Shown: piece by piece, positions 17,010 to 25,855 of the stretch
How positions within the stretch are numbered: the stretch's first letter is position 1
How the letters are laid out: every line of letters begins with the position of its first letter
NCBI GenBank assembly: GCA_017429525.1
Contig: JAFROT010000046.1
Span: 62,001 to 126,000, forward strand
Reading direction: 5' to 3'
From: Bacteroidaceae bacterium
GTDB taxonomy: Bacteria; Bacteroidota; Bacteroidia; Bacteroidales; Bacteroidaceae
Length of the DNA stretch: 64,000 nucleotides
Position numbers and translations under genes: made by a program
The notes under the pieces: generated by a model
Told to the model about the DNA's origin: nothing
Databases searched by the model: none
What the model saw: only the letters and a program-made list of their open reading frames with translations

Positions 17010-19403
17010 ATGAGAAAATTCTACTCTTTATTCATTGCCTTGCTGACCGTATGCGGACTGGCTAAGGCACAGGTCACCTTTGACTTTACAGGAGATACAG
17101 CCTATGAGCAATTTGGGTTGGCTGGTTTCTCGAGCACTGACTCTCATGATGGTGATTTTACGGAAGACGCATCTCTTACTTCTGGCGATGTTACCATTAC
17201 GGTTACTGAATCTGGTAAGAAGGATGCCAATCGAATGTGGACAGGTTCTATGCGTTTATACGGTGGAACCTTGACAATTGCTTCTTCTGGTAAGAACATC
17301 ACAGCCATTGATTTTGAACTCAATAACAAAAAGTGGGGTGCCAATACGGTCGAAGTCGGTACTCTCGAGACAGGCAAATGGACTGGTGATGCAGCTTCTG
17401 TGGTCATCACTATCGGCGGTAACACCCAGATTAAGAAAATCTCCGTCACGCTTGGCGGTGGCGATACCCCTGGTCCTGGTCCTGACCCTGGAGAAATCGA
17501 TTGGACGAGTTCCGCTACTTCACCTTTGACGGTTGCCCAGCTTCAGGAGAAGGCTGCTCAATTGGAGCAGGGTGCAAGCAGTGACAAGGAAGTATACGTT
17601 AAAGGTAAGATTTCCGAGATTAAGTCGCTGGATGTCTCCCAATGGAAGCGTGCCCAGTATTTCATCTCTGACGATGGCACCACCGATGCTCAGTTCCTCG
17701 TTTATAATGGCTATTATCTGAATGGCGCAGATTTTACGGACAACGAGCAGATTAAAGTGGGCGATGACGTTATTGTTGTTGGTTTTATCACGAACTATAA
17801 TGGTACGCTTGAGTTTGCCGCTAACAATAAGCTCTATTCACATAACGGCGACACGGGCGGTGACGTTCCCGGTCCTCAGCCAGGTGAGGCTAAGGGTGAT
17901 GGCACTTTGGCGAATCCCTACAATGCTGTTGCTGCCAGTCAGCTAGCCAAGGCTTTGCCCGTAGGGGAAATAAGCACCGAAAGCTATTATATCGAAGGCA
18001 AGATCTCTTCTGTCAAATTCTATTTTGATGAGGCACACGGTACAGCAACGTTCTTCATCTCTGATGACGGTACCACTGCAAACGAATTCCAAGTATATGC
18101 AGTTTACTATCTTGGCAATCGTGCTTGGAAAGAGGGTGACACTCAGATCAAAGTCGGTGACTCTGTCATTCTTTATGGTCAACTCATCAACTATAGTGGT
18201 ACGCCTGAGACAGCTTCCAAGAAGTGCTGCCTCTATTCTCTGAATGGCGAAACTGATGGTGGTGATACACCTCAACCGACCTATAAAGAATACACGGCTA
18301 TTGCTCCGATGAAGGCTGACGTTACTTCCAGTCGCGCGGATGTGGTCTTCAAGGCTAAGGATTTGCTTGTTACTTTTGTAAGTGGAAACAGTCTCTACCT
18401 CTACGATGGTACTGATGGCTTGCTTGTCTATGGAGCTAACTCTGGCATCAAGGTCGGCGACAAGATTACGGCCGACATCAAGGGTCAACTCTATCTCTAC
18501 AATGGTCTGACGGAGATTGCAGTTAGTGCTTATGAGAATCTTACCGTCAACTCCAGCGGCAATGCAGTTGAGCCTCAGAAGGTGACTGTTGCCGATGTCA
18601 TCAGCAACTTCAAACAATATGAAAATGAACTCGTGACCATCACAGATTTGACACCTGCTGCTGAGGCATGGGATTCATACAGATGCGCTACATTTAGTGA
18701 TGACAGCGATAATGAGATTGTCGTTTGTGACAACTTCAAGGCATGTACAGCTGTGGCCCTCAATACTGAGGAGGCATATACTGTAACTGGCTTCATGGCT
18801 GTCCGCTCAACTGCAGATGGTACTGAGTATCGTCTCTATCCTCGTACGCCTGAGGATCTTGATAATGGTGAGGCACCTCAGCCCTATGAACTTCAGGGGG
18901 ATGGCACTTTAGAGAATCCTTATACCATCGCAGATGTCCTGTACCTCTACTCTTCGAATGAGGCTCCTGCAGAGGCTGTTTGGGTGAAGGGTACCATCAT
19001 TGGTGCTGCCAAGAGCACGATGAACAACATTGTCAAGGAACAGGGTGAAGACCTGCAGGCAGCTAACATTGTCCTTGCTGATGCAGCAGACGAAACAACG
19101 GCTGCCAAGATGATTCCTGTCCAGTTGCCTGCTGGTAAGGTTCGCGACGCCCTCAACCTTGTTGACAACTTCGGCAATCTTAATAAGAACGTATGCGTGT
19201 ATGGCACTATCGAGAAGTACTTCACCGTAGCAGGTGTCAAGAGCGTAACTGACTACAGCATGGATGGCATCACTACCGCTATCTCCACTGTTGAGGCTAC
19301 TGCTGCTCAAGGCGCTATCTACACCATTGCCGGTCAGCGCATTCAGCACATCAACCATGCCGGTCTCTACATCGTTGGCGGCAAGAAGGTGGCTGTCAAG
19401 TAA
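17010..19403 (+). CDS. Secreted multidomain protein with OB-fold-like repeats and sorting tail
   Basis: This 797-residue protein has a signal peptide (MRKFYSLFIALLTVCGLAKA). An N-terminal beta domain (to about 150) resembles the C-terminal domain of the adjacent endonuclease. Four OB-fold-like modules follow at about 165-280, 292-412, 420-620 and 625-750. They share the pattern PYNAVAASQLA...YYIEGKIS...FFISDDGTT...FQVY...IKVGDSVILYGQLINY. The same module is found in the lipoprotein at 29360-31411. Spacers are Pro/Gly/Asp-rich. The tail IYTIAGQRIQHI...GLYIVGGKKVAVK resembles a type IX sorting signal. OB folds commonly bind nucleic acids; with a nuclease next door, I infer an extracellular nucleic-acid-binding role. 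No catalytic motif is seen. Confidence 0.75.
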   Translation: MRKFYSLFIALLTVCGLAKAQVTFDFTGDTAYEQFGLAGFSSTDSHDGDFTEDASLTSGDVTITVTESGKKDANRMWTGSMRLYGGTLTIASSGKNITAIDFELNNKKWGANTVEVGTLETGKWTGDAASVVITIGGNTQIKKISVTLGGGDTPGPGPDPGEIDWTSSATSPLTVAQLQEKAAQLEQGASSDKEVYVKGKISEIKSLDVSQWKRAQYFISDDGTTDAQFLVYNGYYLNGADFTDNEQIKVGDDVIVVGFITNYNGTLEFAANNKLYSHNGDTGGDVPGPQPGEAKGDGTLANPYNAVAASQLAKALPVGEISTESYYIEGKISSVKFYFDEAHGTATFFISDDGTTANEFQVYAVYYLGNRAWKEGDTQIKVGDSVILYGQLINYSGTPETASKKCCLYSLNGETDGGDTPQPTYKEYTAIAPMKADVTSSRADVVFKAKDLLVTFVSGNSLYLYDGTDGLLVYGANSGIKVGDKITADIKGQLYLYNGLTEIAVSAYENLTVNSSGNAVEPQKVTVADVISNFKQYENELVTITDLTPAAEAWDSYRCATFSDDSDNEIVVCDNFKACTAVALNTEEAYTVTGFMAVRSTADGTEYRLYPRTPEDLDNGEAPQPYELQGDGTLENPYTIADVLYLYSSNEAPAEAVWVKGTIIGAAKSTMNNIVKEQGEDLQAANIVLADAADETTAAKMIPVQLPAGKVRDALNLVDNFGNLNKNVCVYGTIEKYFTVAGVKSVTDYSMDGITTAISTVEATAAQGAIYTIAGQRIQHINHAGLYIVGGKKVAVK

Positions 19404-19433
19404 GCTTTAAACCGACGTCGAAACGTTAAATAT

Positions 19434-19466
19434 GAGCCAAGGCCGAATGACCTTGGCTCTTTTCTT
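19434..19466 (+). terminator. Intrinsic terminator after the 17.0 kb gene
   Basis: A 9-bp perfect stem GAGCCAAGG/CCTTGGCTC with an 8-nt loop is followed by TTTTCTTTG. Confidence 0.88.
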
Positions 19467-19476
19467 TGCTTATTTT

Positions 19477-19506
19477 TTGCGGTTCAAGCTTTTTGCACTA
19501 CCTTTG
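19477..19506 (+). promoter_or_regulatory. Promoter of the endonuclease I gene
   Basis: TTG at 19477-19479, 19 nt, then TACCTTTG at 19499-19506, 21 nt before the chosen ATG. This supports the start at 19528. Confidence 0.82.
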
Positions 19507-19527
19507 CAGCAAATAAACGAAAAAGAT

Positions 19528-21006
19528 ATGAGGACATTGCATCTTTCTACCATCTGTGCTGCTTTGCTATTCTTCTTTGCATCAACGGCTAACGCAATAG
19601 AACTGAAAGACTATTACGCGAATGCCAATAACAAGAAAGGGGCAGAACTGAAGACAGCCCTATATGGTATCATCCACAAGCATACCAATATTGGTTACGA
19701 TGGTCTGCTTTCGGCTTATCATGAGTCGGACCGCCGTGCTGATGGCTACCTACGTGATTGGTATTCCAATGCCACTAAGTATGTCATTGGTGGACCAAAG
19801 GAGAACCATTCTTATCAAGGTGAAGGTGACAGTTACAACCGTGAGCACCTGGTGCCGCAGAGTTGGTTTGGTACTGGCGACATGAAGAGCGATCTCGTGC
19901 AGGTGGTGCCTTCAGACGGCTATGTCAACAACCGCCGTGGTAATTTCCCGATGGGCGAGAATAAGGGTGAGACCTATTCGTCAAAGAACAAATATAGCAA
20001 AGTGGGTGCCTGCACCGTCAGTGGCTATTCAGGGCAGTGCTTCGAACCCAACGACGAGATAAAAGGCGACATTGCCCGCATCTATTTCTACGTCCTCGCA
20101 TGCTATGAGAACCTTCATCCTACGTGGACGGGTGGCACAGCTTCGCAGTTCTTCGATGGGCAGAAGTATCCCGGCTTGAAGCCATGGGCACTGAAGATGC
20201 TCCTTCGTTGGGCTAAGCAAGACCCCGTCGACAACGTGGAGCGTGCTCGCAACGAAGTCGTTTATGAAAAGCAGAAGAACCGTAATCCGTTTGTCGACTA
20301 TCCCTCGCTCTGCGAGTATGTATGGGGCGACTCCGTCAGCTATGTTTTCGATGTTACCCAGCCTCATGGGCAGATAGAGACGGATATCCCCGATAATCCC
20401 GTAGATCCCGACCCGGATGATCCCGATAATCCTGATAATCCTGACGAGCCCTACGTTAATCCTGAAGCCAAATCTGGTACCATCGTTCTCAGTGATTTGA
20501 CGTGGACGGCTACCTCTCATCCCACCTATGGCGAAGGCTTCACGGCCACGGCCAATGGATTGACCATCAGCTATTATATCGGTGAGGGTAGCGTGACGCC
20601 TGTCAATGTTGGGCAATATGACGAACTGCGGTTCTACGACAAATCCGTCTTGGTCATCTCGGGTGCCGTGGTGACGGGCGTGACGTTCTATGACAACGGC
20701 GGATCGAAGAGCGGCTGCAACATCATGATTGGTGGCAGCAGCCACACCTTCAGCAGTGGCAAGATTACGTGGACGGGCTCGATGAATCCCTTTGTCTGCA
20801 CGGCTACCAAGCAGATTCGCATGAACACCATCGACGTCACCGTTAAGTCAGCCATCCCGACCTCGGTCAATAGCCTGGATGATACGCCTTCCTTTCGTGT
20901 GGCGTATGATCTGCGTGGCGTTCGCGTTGGTCGTGGTGCTCCTCTGCGTCGCGGCACTTATCTGGTACGCGAGGGCAAGAGGACGAAGAAAATGATTGTC
21001 AAATAA
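19528..21006 (+). CDS. Secreted endonuclease I family nuclease with C-terminal sorting tail
   Basis: This protein has about 492 residues. The start at 19528 ([23 protein letters not shown]) gives a clean signal peptide; the frame is open 32 codons upstream, but that part spans the promoter. The endonuclease I domain covers about residues 25-270, with the catalytic region [14 protein letters not shown] (His and metal-binding Asn), [23 protein letters not shown] and [10 protein letters not shown]. These enzymes cut DNA outside the cytoplasm. An Asp/Pro-rich linker ([14 protein letters not shown]) leads to a beta domain (about 330-455) like that of the upstream protein, and a type IX-like tail (YDLRGVRVG...GTYLVREGK). 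It has its own promoter and terminator upstream. The role is inferred as extracellular DNA degradation. Confidence 0.92.
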   Translation: MRTLHLSTICAALLFFFASTANAIELKDYYANANNKKGAELKTALYGIIHKHTNIGYDGLLSAYHESDRRADGYLRDWYSNATKYVIGGPKENHSYQGEGDSYNREHLVPQSWFGTGDMKSDLVQVVPSDGYVNNRRGNFPMGENKGETYSSKNKYSKVGACTVSGYSGQCFEPNDEIKGDIARIYFYVLACYENLHPTWTGGTASQFFDGQKYPGLKPWALKMLLRWAKQDPVDNVERARNEVVYEKQKNRNPFVDYPSLCEYVWGDSVSYVFDVTQPHGQIETDIPDNPVDPDPDDPDNPDNPDEPYVNPEAKSGTIVLSDLTWTATSHPTYGEGFTATANGLTISYYIGEGSVTPVNVGQYDELRFYDKSVLVISGAVVTGVTFYDNGGSKSGCNIMIGGSSHTFSSGKITWTGSMNPFVCTATKQIRMNTIDVTVKSAIPTSVNSLDDTPSFRVAYDLRGVRVGRGAPLRRGTYLVREGKRTKKMIVK

Positions 21007-21796
21007 GAATATCAGCCTCCACAAGCCCTTGCGTTACTTCATCGAACTCAGCTACGACGGCACCGCCTATCATGGCTGGCAGATACAGCCCAATGGCAGC
21101 AGCGTGCAAGAGACGCTCCAGCGTGCGCTCTTGCTGTTGCTGCGCACGGAGGTGTCTGTGACTGGCGCCGGTCGCACTGATGCTGGCGTGCATGCTGCTA
21201 TGATGGTGGCACATTTTGATGTAGAAGTCCCACTCCCAGCCCCTCCCGTCAGGGATGGGGGCAGAAAGCAGTCGGCATGCGACTATTTTGTGTACAGGTT
21301 AAACGGCGTCCTGCCTCACGACATCGCCATCCACAGCATCTATCCGGTTGCCGACGACATGCATGCCCGTTTCTCGGCACGCGCGCGTACCTATTATTAT
21401 TATGTGCACACGCGCAAGTCGCCGTTCCTGCGCGACCGCTCGTGGCGTCTTGTCAGTACGCCCGACTTCGAGGTGATGAATCGTGCCGCTGCCACGCTTC
21501 TTGAGTACGAAGATTTCACCAGCTTCTCCAAGCTGAACACCGACACGAAAACCAACATCTGCCGCGTTACGTCGGCGCGATGGGTGCAGCTCTCCGACTA
21601 CGAATGGCGTTTCGAGATCACAGCCGACCGCTTTCTGCGCAATATGGTGCGTGCCATCGTCGGCACGCTCATGGAGGTCGGTCGTGGCACACTCAGCATT
21701 GAGGGCTTCCGTGAGGTAATAGAATTGAAGAATCGTTCCAAGGCCGGCGATAGTGTGCCCGCAAGAGGGCTGTTCCTTGTGAATGTGAAGTATTAA
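20996..21796 (+). CDS. truA: tRNA pseudouridine synthase A
   Basis: TruA makes pseudouridine at positions 38-40 of tRNA anticodon arms. Landmarks are [34 protein letters not shown] (catalytic Asp in RTDAGVH), [12 protein letters not shown] and [14 protein letters not shown]. No ATG fits: the frame begins with TTG at 20996, overlapping the nuclease stop, or TTG at 21029, which gives the canonical [11 protein letters not shown]. Residues 77-93 ([16 protein letters not shown]) are an in-frame insert encoded by one copy of the CCCCTCCC palindrome at 21240-21260. It leads a tight operon with the EamA gene 3 nt downstream. Confidence 0.93.
   Translation: MSNKNISLHKPLRYFIELSYDGTAYHGWQIQPNGSSVQETLQRALLLLLRTEVSVTGAGRTDAGVHAAMMVAHFDVEVPLPAPPVRDGGRKQSACDYFVYRLNGVLPHDIAIHSIYPVADDMHARFSARARTYYYYVHTRKSPFLRDRSWRLVSTPDFEVMNRAAATLLEYEDFTSFSKLNTDTKTNICRVTSARWVQLSDYEWRFEITADRFLRNMVRAIVGTLMEVGRGTLSIEGFREVIELKNRSKAGDSVPARGLFLVNVKY
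21240..21260. repeat. GC-rich palindrome inside truA
   Basis: CCCCTCCC-GTCA-GGGATGGGG, one mismatched pair away from the purM palindromes, encodes the unusual PAPPVRDGG stretch. It is a half-element compared with the 109-nt purM copy. Confidence 0.75.
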
Positions 21797-21799
21797 GTT

Positions 21800-22732
21800 A
21801 TGTGGTTATTCCTTGCCTTCATCTCCGCTGCCCTGCTCGGCTTCTATGATGTCTTCAAGAAACAATCCCTGAAGAACAATCCCGTCGTGCCGGTGCTGAC
21901 GCTGAACACGTTGTTCTGCTCGCTCATCTTCCTGCCGTTCATCGTCCTCTCAGCATTGGGGCGTATTCCCGAATCATCGCTTTTCTATGTTCCCGTCTGT
22001 GGATGGGAGGTACATAAGTATGTCCTGTTGAAGGCCATCATCGTGTTGCTCTCGTGGTTCTGTGGCTATGTGGCTATCAAGCACTTGCCGCTGACCATCG
22101 TTGGTCCCATCAACGCTACGCGCCCCGTGATGGTGCTGCTCGGTGCCATCTTGGTTTTCGACGAACACTTGAATCTCTACCAGTGGATAGGCGTGTCATT
22201 AGCTATTCTCGGTTTCTTCATGCTCAGTCGCAGTGGCAAGAAAGAGGGCATCGATTTCCGCCACAACCGATGGATAGCGCTGGCGGTTTTAGCTGCTGTC
22301 TTTGGCGCTGTCAGCGGACTCTATGATAAGTATCTCCTCGCTCCGCAGGAGTCGGGTGGGGTTGGGCTCAACCGCATGGTCGTGCAGAGCTATTTCATGA
22401 TCTATCAGTTCGTGTTGATGTGCCTGGTGTGCCTCCGTATTCGTCGGTTAGATACAGCCGAGCATCCCAATAATGGCCTCAAGGGTTTCCGCTGGCATTG
22501 GGCCATTCCGCTCATCTCGCTCTTCCTCGCGGCAGCTGATTTCGTCTATTTCTATGCCCTCAGCATCCCTGGTGCCCTCATCTCGGTCGTCTCGATGATT
22601 CGTCGTAGCAGCGTTGTCGTCAGCTTCACGGTCGGTGCAATCATCTTCCGCGAGAAGAATCTGCGAGCCAAAGCCTTCGACCTCATCCTTGTGCTCCTCA
22701 GCATGGTGTTCCTCTATCTCGGAAGTAAATAA
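21800..22732 (+). CDS. EamA/DMT-family membrane transporter
   Basis: This 310-residue protein has about ten hydrophobic segments in two halves, the EamA (drug/metabolite transporter) layout. Seen stretches are WLFLAFISAALLGFYDVFKK, AIIVLLSWFCGYVAI, RPVMVLLGAILVFDEHLNLYQWIGVSLAILGFFML and, in the second half, FREKNLRAKAFDLILVLLSMVFLYLGSK. The substrate cannot be predicted. It starts 3 nt after truA and 11 nt before the next gene, so it is co-transcribed with them. Confidence 0.88.
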   Translation: MWLFLAFISAALLGFYDVFKKQSLKNNPVVPVLTLNTLFCSLIFLPFIVLSALGRIPESSLFYVPVCGWEVHKYVLLKAIIVLLSWFCGYVAIKHLPLTIVGPINATRPVMVLLGAILVFDEHLNLYQWIGVSLAILGFFMLSRSGKKEGIDFRHNRWIALAVLAAVFGAVSGLYDKYLLAPQESGGVGLNRMVVQSYFMIYQFVLMCLVCLRIRRLDTAEHPNNGLKGFRWHWAIPLISLFLAAADFVYFYALSIPGALISVVSMIRRSSVVVSFTVGAIIFREKNLRAKAFDLILVLLSMVFLYLGSK

Positions 22733-22743
22733 GCAACTGGTAT

Positions 22744-23694
22744 ATGAAACGTCCTCTTCTCATAGCCATTACAGCAGGTCTGTTCCTGACAAGTTGCATC
22801 AACCCTCGCGCCATCGTGAGTGTTGATAAGGTGTTACCAGCCACCTCGGCAGAGCAAGTCGTTGTGTTCGAGCACGCTGATTCCTTGCCTGTCAAATGTG
22901 ATACGGTTGGTCGTCTCCGCTTGAAGGACTCAGGCTTTACCCTTCCTTCACGTGGCACCTATCCCTATGTTGTCTCCTATGCCAAGAAGAAAGCAGCAGA
23001 ATGTGGTGCCAATGCACTCAACATCGACGAGCATAAGTTGCCGAAGATGGGCACGACCACCCATCAGGTCTGGGCTACGATGCTCTTGTTGCCTAATGCT
23101 CAGGAGTCTACATTCACTGCGTGGGCGCAGCAAGAGTCTAATCTCAATCGCGATGCTGCAATGGTAGGGCGTGTGCTCGAGGATCTCAGCCATGACTTTC
23201 GCCCGCATCACGCTGTCAAGGTGAGCACAGGCCCAGCTTGGATCTATTCAGATATTTATACCTCAACAGGTGTCCAAAAGAACACGTTCGCCATGGATCT
23301 GATGGCTGAGTATGAGTACACATGGAAGTCGGGGTTAGGTGTTGGTGCTACGTTCTCGCATGCCTGGGGCTTTGTGGGCGACGACCGTCTGAAGCTTACC
23401 TATGCAGGCCCTTCTTTCGTATGTGCCTATCGCGAGGCTCATCACTGGGGGGCCGAGGTGGCGATTGGTATGGGCTATGCGCGTTATTCTGATGGCTATC
23501 GCTCAAGCAACGGCTTCGGTTTGTTGACCAAGCTTGGTGCAGAATATCTGTTCACGCGCCATTGGGGAATAGGGGCTGAGATGAATCTGATTACTACTAC
23601 GTTCCGTAAGCCCGATGAGGTCGTACTGCCTAAGAACAGTTCCTTCGGTTTCAATCGTCTTGATCTTCTTATTGGCCTGCGTGCCTATTTCTAA
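22744..23694 (+). CDS. Lipoprotein with C-terminal beta-barrel domain
   Basis: This 316-residue protein has a lipobox (GLFLTSC, cysteine about 18). Residues 20-155 form a soluble part with ANALNIDEH, reminiscent of small envelope lipoproteins. Residues 160-316 look like an 8-stranded outer-membrane barrel (alternating strands, VKVSTGPAWIYSDIY, ending LLIGLRAYF with terminal Phe). The barrel half is paralogous to the next gene. A lipobox on a barrel protein is unusual. Function is unknown; it is probably in the outer membrane. Confidence 0.7.
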   Translation: MKRPLLIAITAGLFLTSCINPRAIVSVDKVLPATSAEQVVVFEHADSLPVKCDTVGRLRLKDSGFTLPSRGTYPYVVSYAKKKAAECGANALNIDEHKLPKMGTTTHQVWATMLLLPNAQESTFTAWAQQESNLNRDAAMVGRVLEDLSHDFRPHHAVKVSTGPAWIYSDIYTSTGVQKNTFAMDLMAEYEYTWKSGLGVGATFSHAWGFVGDDRLKLTYAGPSFVCAYREAHHWGAEVAIGMGYARYSDGYRSSNGFGLLTKLGAEYLFTRHWGIGAEMNLITTTFRKPDEVVLPKNSSFGFNRLDLLIGLRAYF

Positions 23695-23729
23695 TCATGT
23701 TCTTCATAACCATCAAATTCAGTTAGGCA

Positions 23730-24374
23730 ATGAAACGCATTCTCTTGATTATCTTCCTGCTGGGCCTATTCTTAGGCTCGACTTCCGTCTCGGCGCAGTC
23801 CGAAGGTGCCCAGTCGCGTAAGTCGTTCCCTTCGCGTTCTCAACTTGCTGATCAGCCGCATACCGTCTTCAAGGTGAGTGTCGGACCGGCCATGATGTTC
23901 TCGAAGATGTATGTCGGCGTTCCAGCTAAGACCTACAACCGTCGATGGGGATTCGATGTGATGGGCGACCTCCAGCACATCTGGAGCAAAGGATGGGGCT
24001 TCGGCGTGAACTACGCTTTCAATCACACCTCTTTCGGGCAAGAAGGATTCTCGCTCCACTATGTGGGGCCCAGCGCAGTCTATGCACGTCGATTGGTAGG
24101 AGGGTTTGGCTTTGATGTGTCGCTCGGCCTCGGTTATGGCCGTTTTGTCGAGGAGACACATTACATCAAGTATAGGTCTGCCCTTGCCCGAGATGGCTTT
24201 GGCTCGATGTTGCAGGCTGGACTTGAATACCTGATAACAGAGAACCTCGGTGTCGGCGTCGAAGCCAACCTCCTGACAGTTCTCTGTAAGCAGAACGACA
24301 TACAACTCCCCAATGATGAGCATTTTGGCGTGCGCCGTTTCAATCTCCTTGCTGGCTTGCGCCTCTATTTCTAA
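23730..24374 (+). CDS. Outer-membrane beta-barrel protein (paralogue of upstream barrel)
   Basis: This 214-residue protein has a signal peptide (MKRILLIIFLLGLFLGSTSVSA). Barrel strands run from about residue 45 (FKVSVGPAMMFSKMYVGV) to the C-terminal NLLAGLRLYF, closing with Phe as expected for BAM-assembled barrels. Shared phrases with the preceding protein (GLEYLITENLGVGVEANLL / GAEYLFTRHWGIGAEMNLI) show a tandem duplication. It belongs to the same operon, 35 nt downstream. No specific function is visible. Confidence 0.78.
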   Translation: MKRILLIIFLLGLFLGSTSVSAQSEGAQSRKSFPSRSQLADQPHTVFKVSVGPAMMFSKMYVGVPAKTYNRRWGFDVMGDLQHIWSKGWGFGVNYAFNHTSFGQEGFSLHYVGPSAVYARRLVGGFGFDVSLGLGYGRFVEETHYIKYRSALARDGFGSMLQAGLEYLITENLGVGVEANLLTVLCKQNDIQLPNDEHFGVRRFNLLAGLRLYF

Positions 24375-24386
24375 GACAATACCTCT

Positions 24387-25049
24387 ATGAAGCGATTCCT
24401 TTTATTCAACTTTCTGCTCTCTCTCTTTATTAGTGGTGCTACAGCACAGCCCGCGATGCGGGATGTCTTCGCCGCCATGCCCGATTCTGTCCTCCCGTTG
24501 GTGACGAAGAACAACCGTCTGGATTGCATTGACTTCATCGAGAACCACATGGAGGCCAAAGTGCGCAATGCCTTTGACGAATATGTGACGTTGGAGGCTC
24601 TGACAGCCGATTATGCTCGCTTTCGCACCAGTCCTGTCGCTGTGATGGAGATGAAGCTGCTCGCGTTGTCCGATTCCGCTCGCGTGCTCTGCCTCGTCAC
24701 GACAGCCGAGACAGGCGACACCGCCTCTGCCATCAGGCTCTGTGACTCCAACATCCGTTTCCTGCGCGAAGACTGGTCGGAGCTTGCAGCCGATAGCGCC
24801 ATCACGTTCGCTGTGCCTGCTGTAGACCGGTTCATCGCCGGTGAGACGGCAGATAGTCTGAAGGCCGACTTTGAACAAGCGCTCAGTTCGCTGCGTAGCC
24901 TGCATCCTGTGCGAATGTCGCTCTCCGCAGACGAGTCTGCCCTCACCTTAACCCTCCAGACCGCTCTGCTCTCGAAGGAGGAACGAGGAGCTGTTGCCGG
25001 CCGGCTCCGTCCCCTCGTCCTTCGCTGGGTAAATGGCAAGTTTGAATGA
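24387..25049 (+). CDS. DUF3256-family secreted protein
   Basis: This 220-residue protein has a signal peptide (MKRFLLFNFLLSLFISGATA). The N-terminal PAMRDVFAAMPDSVLPLVTKNNRLDCIDFIENHMEAKV is the hallmark of DUF3256, a Bacteroidales family without known function. The rest is a predicted mixed alpha/beta fold with no catalytic motif I recognise. It is the last gene of the truA operon, 12 nt after the barrel gene, and is followed by the 22-nt repeat/terminator array at 25059-25142. Confidence 0.8.
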   Translation: MKRFLLFNFLLSLFISGATAQPAMRDVFAAMPDSVLPLVTKNNRLDCIDFIENHMEAKVRNAFDEYVTLEALTADYARFRTSPVAVMEMKLLALSDSARVLCLVTTAETGDTASAIRLCDSNIRFLREDWSELAADSAITFAVPAVDRFIAGETADSLKADFEQALSSLRSLHPVRMSLSADESALTLTLQTALLSKEERGAVAGRLRPLVLRWVNGKFE

Positions 25050-25058
25050 GTTTGAATG

Positions 25059-25142
25059 AACCTATGTTCGTCGGCCCACTAACCTATGTTCATCGCCTCA
25101 CGAACCTATGTTCGTAGCCCGATGAACATAGGTTCTTTTTTA
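25059..25142 (+). terminator. Locus E 22-nt array ending in an intrinsic terminator
   Basis: Three direct units of exactly 22 nt start at 25059, 25081 and 25103, each beginning AACCTATGTTC. A single inverted copy (GAACATAGGTTC, 25124-25135) then pairs perfectly over 12 bp with the last direct copy (25102-25113) and is followed by seven mostly T bases. The final hairpin is a strong terminator for the truA operon; each direct copy could pair with the same inverted copy. Confidence 0.85.
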
Positions 25143-25243
25143 TCCCCACTTTTTCTGCGTTCTCAGGCCGTCACAATGCAAGAGGACTCCACCCTGTCGG
25201 GTGAAGTCCTCTGTGTGCGATTAAGCTGCAAGTGGCCTTGTGC

Positions 25244-25495
25244 TTACTTGCGGCTGCGAGCGTAGCGGCTCATGAACTTGTCGACGCGACCAGCGGTGTC
25301 GACCAGCTTGCTCTTACCCGTGTAGAAGGGGTGTGAGCTGGCTGAGATTTCGAGCTTCACTACGGGATATTCCTCGCCTTCGAATTCCACGGTCTCCGTG
25401 GTCTTGGCTGTGGAACGGCTCAGGAACATGTCGCCATTACTCATGTCCTTGAACACGACGGGGCGATAGTTGTCGGGATGGATACCTTGTTTCAT
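25244..25495 (-). CDS. rpmE2: 50S ribosomal protein L31 type B
   Basis: This 83-residue protein begins [25 protein letters not shown], with [29 protein letters not shown] near the C-terminus; all are L31 type B landmarks. It contains no cysteine, so it is the zinc-independent form. L31 bridges the ribosomal subunits. It is monocistronic, with its own promoter 92 nt upstream and a leader containing two matched hairpins. It converges with the DUF3256 gene. Confidence 0.96.
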   Translation of the reverse strand: MKQGIHPDNYRPVVFKDMSNGDMFLSRSTAKTTETVEFEGEEYPVVKLEISASSHPFYTGKSKLVDTAGRVDKFMSRYARSRK

Positions 25496-25515
25496 TGTTT
25501 TGTTTGAGTAGTTTT

Positions 25516-25565
25516 GCCGGGCTTGTGTACCGGCGGTGAATATTATGCTGGGCTTGTGTACCAGC
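25516..25565 (-). promoter_or_regulatory. Twin hairpins in the rpmE2 leader
   Basis: Two 19-nt hairpins lie 31 nt apart in the 5' leader. Each has a 5-bp stem and an identical 9-nt loop (TACACAAGC on the RNA strand). The stems differ at one pair, GCTGG/CCAGC versus GCCGG/CCGGC, and the change is compensatory. This suggests an RNA structure under selection, possibly for autogenous control by L31. Confidence 0.65.
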
Positions 25566-25586
25566 GTTATTTCGCTTTTTGCGGCG

Positions 25587-25617
25587 CAAAAGTACTGCTT
25601 TTCCCCGAAACTGCCAA
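25587..25617 (-). promoter_or_regulatory. Promoter of rpmE2
   Basis: On the minus strand a TTG box (25617-25615), 20 nt, then TACTTTTG (25594-25587). From here to 25855 (about 240 nt) I see no gene. Confidence 0.82.
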
Positions 25618-25855
25618 ACTTTCAGCCACTTTTCTTCATTCTGGCAACGTTATTCCCTTGATTGAGACGGGCCAGTTCAAGAAATGATTCCAAAAAGATA
25701 TGCAAAAATTGTCTTATATCTTACTCTCGCAATGAGAAACAAGATATCTTTATCTGAATCTCCAGACGGTTCCGATAACTTAGGATTAACCTGCTTAGTT
25801 CTCAAGATGGTTGGGAAGGCGGCTGAAGGAGTTGATGCCGCCGATGAAGCAGAAT

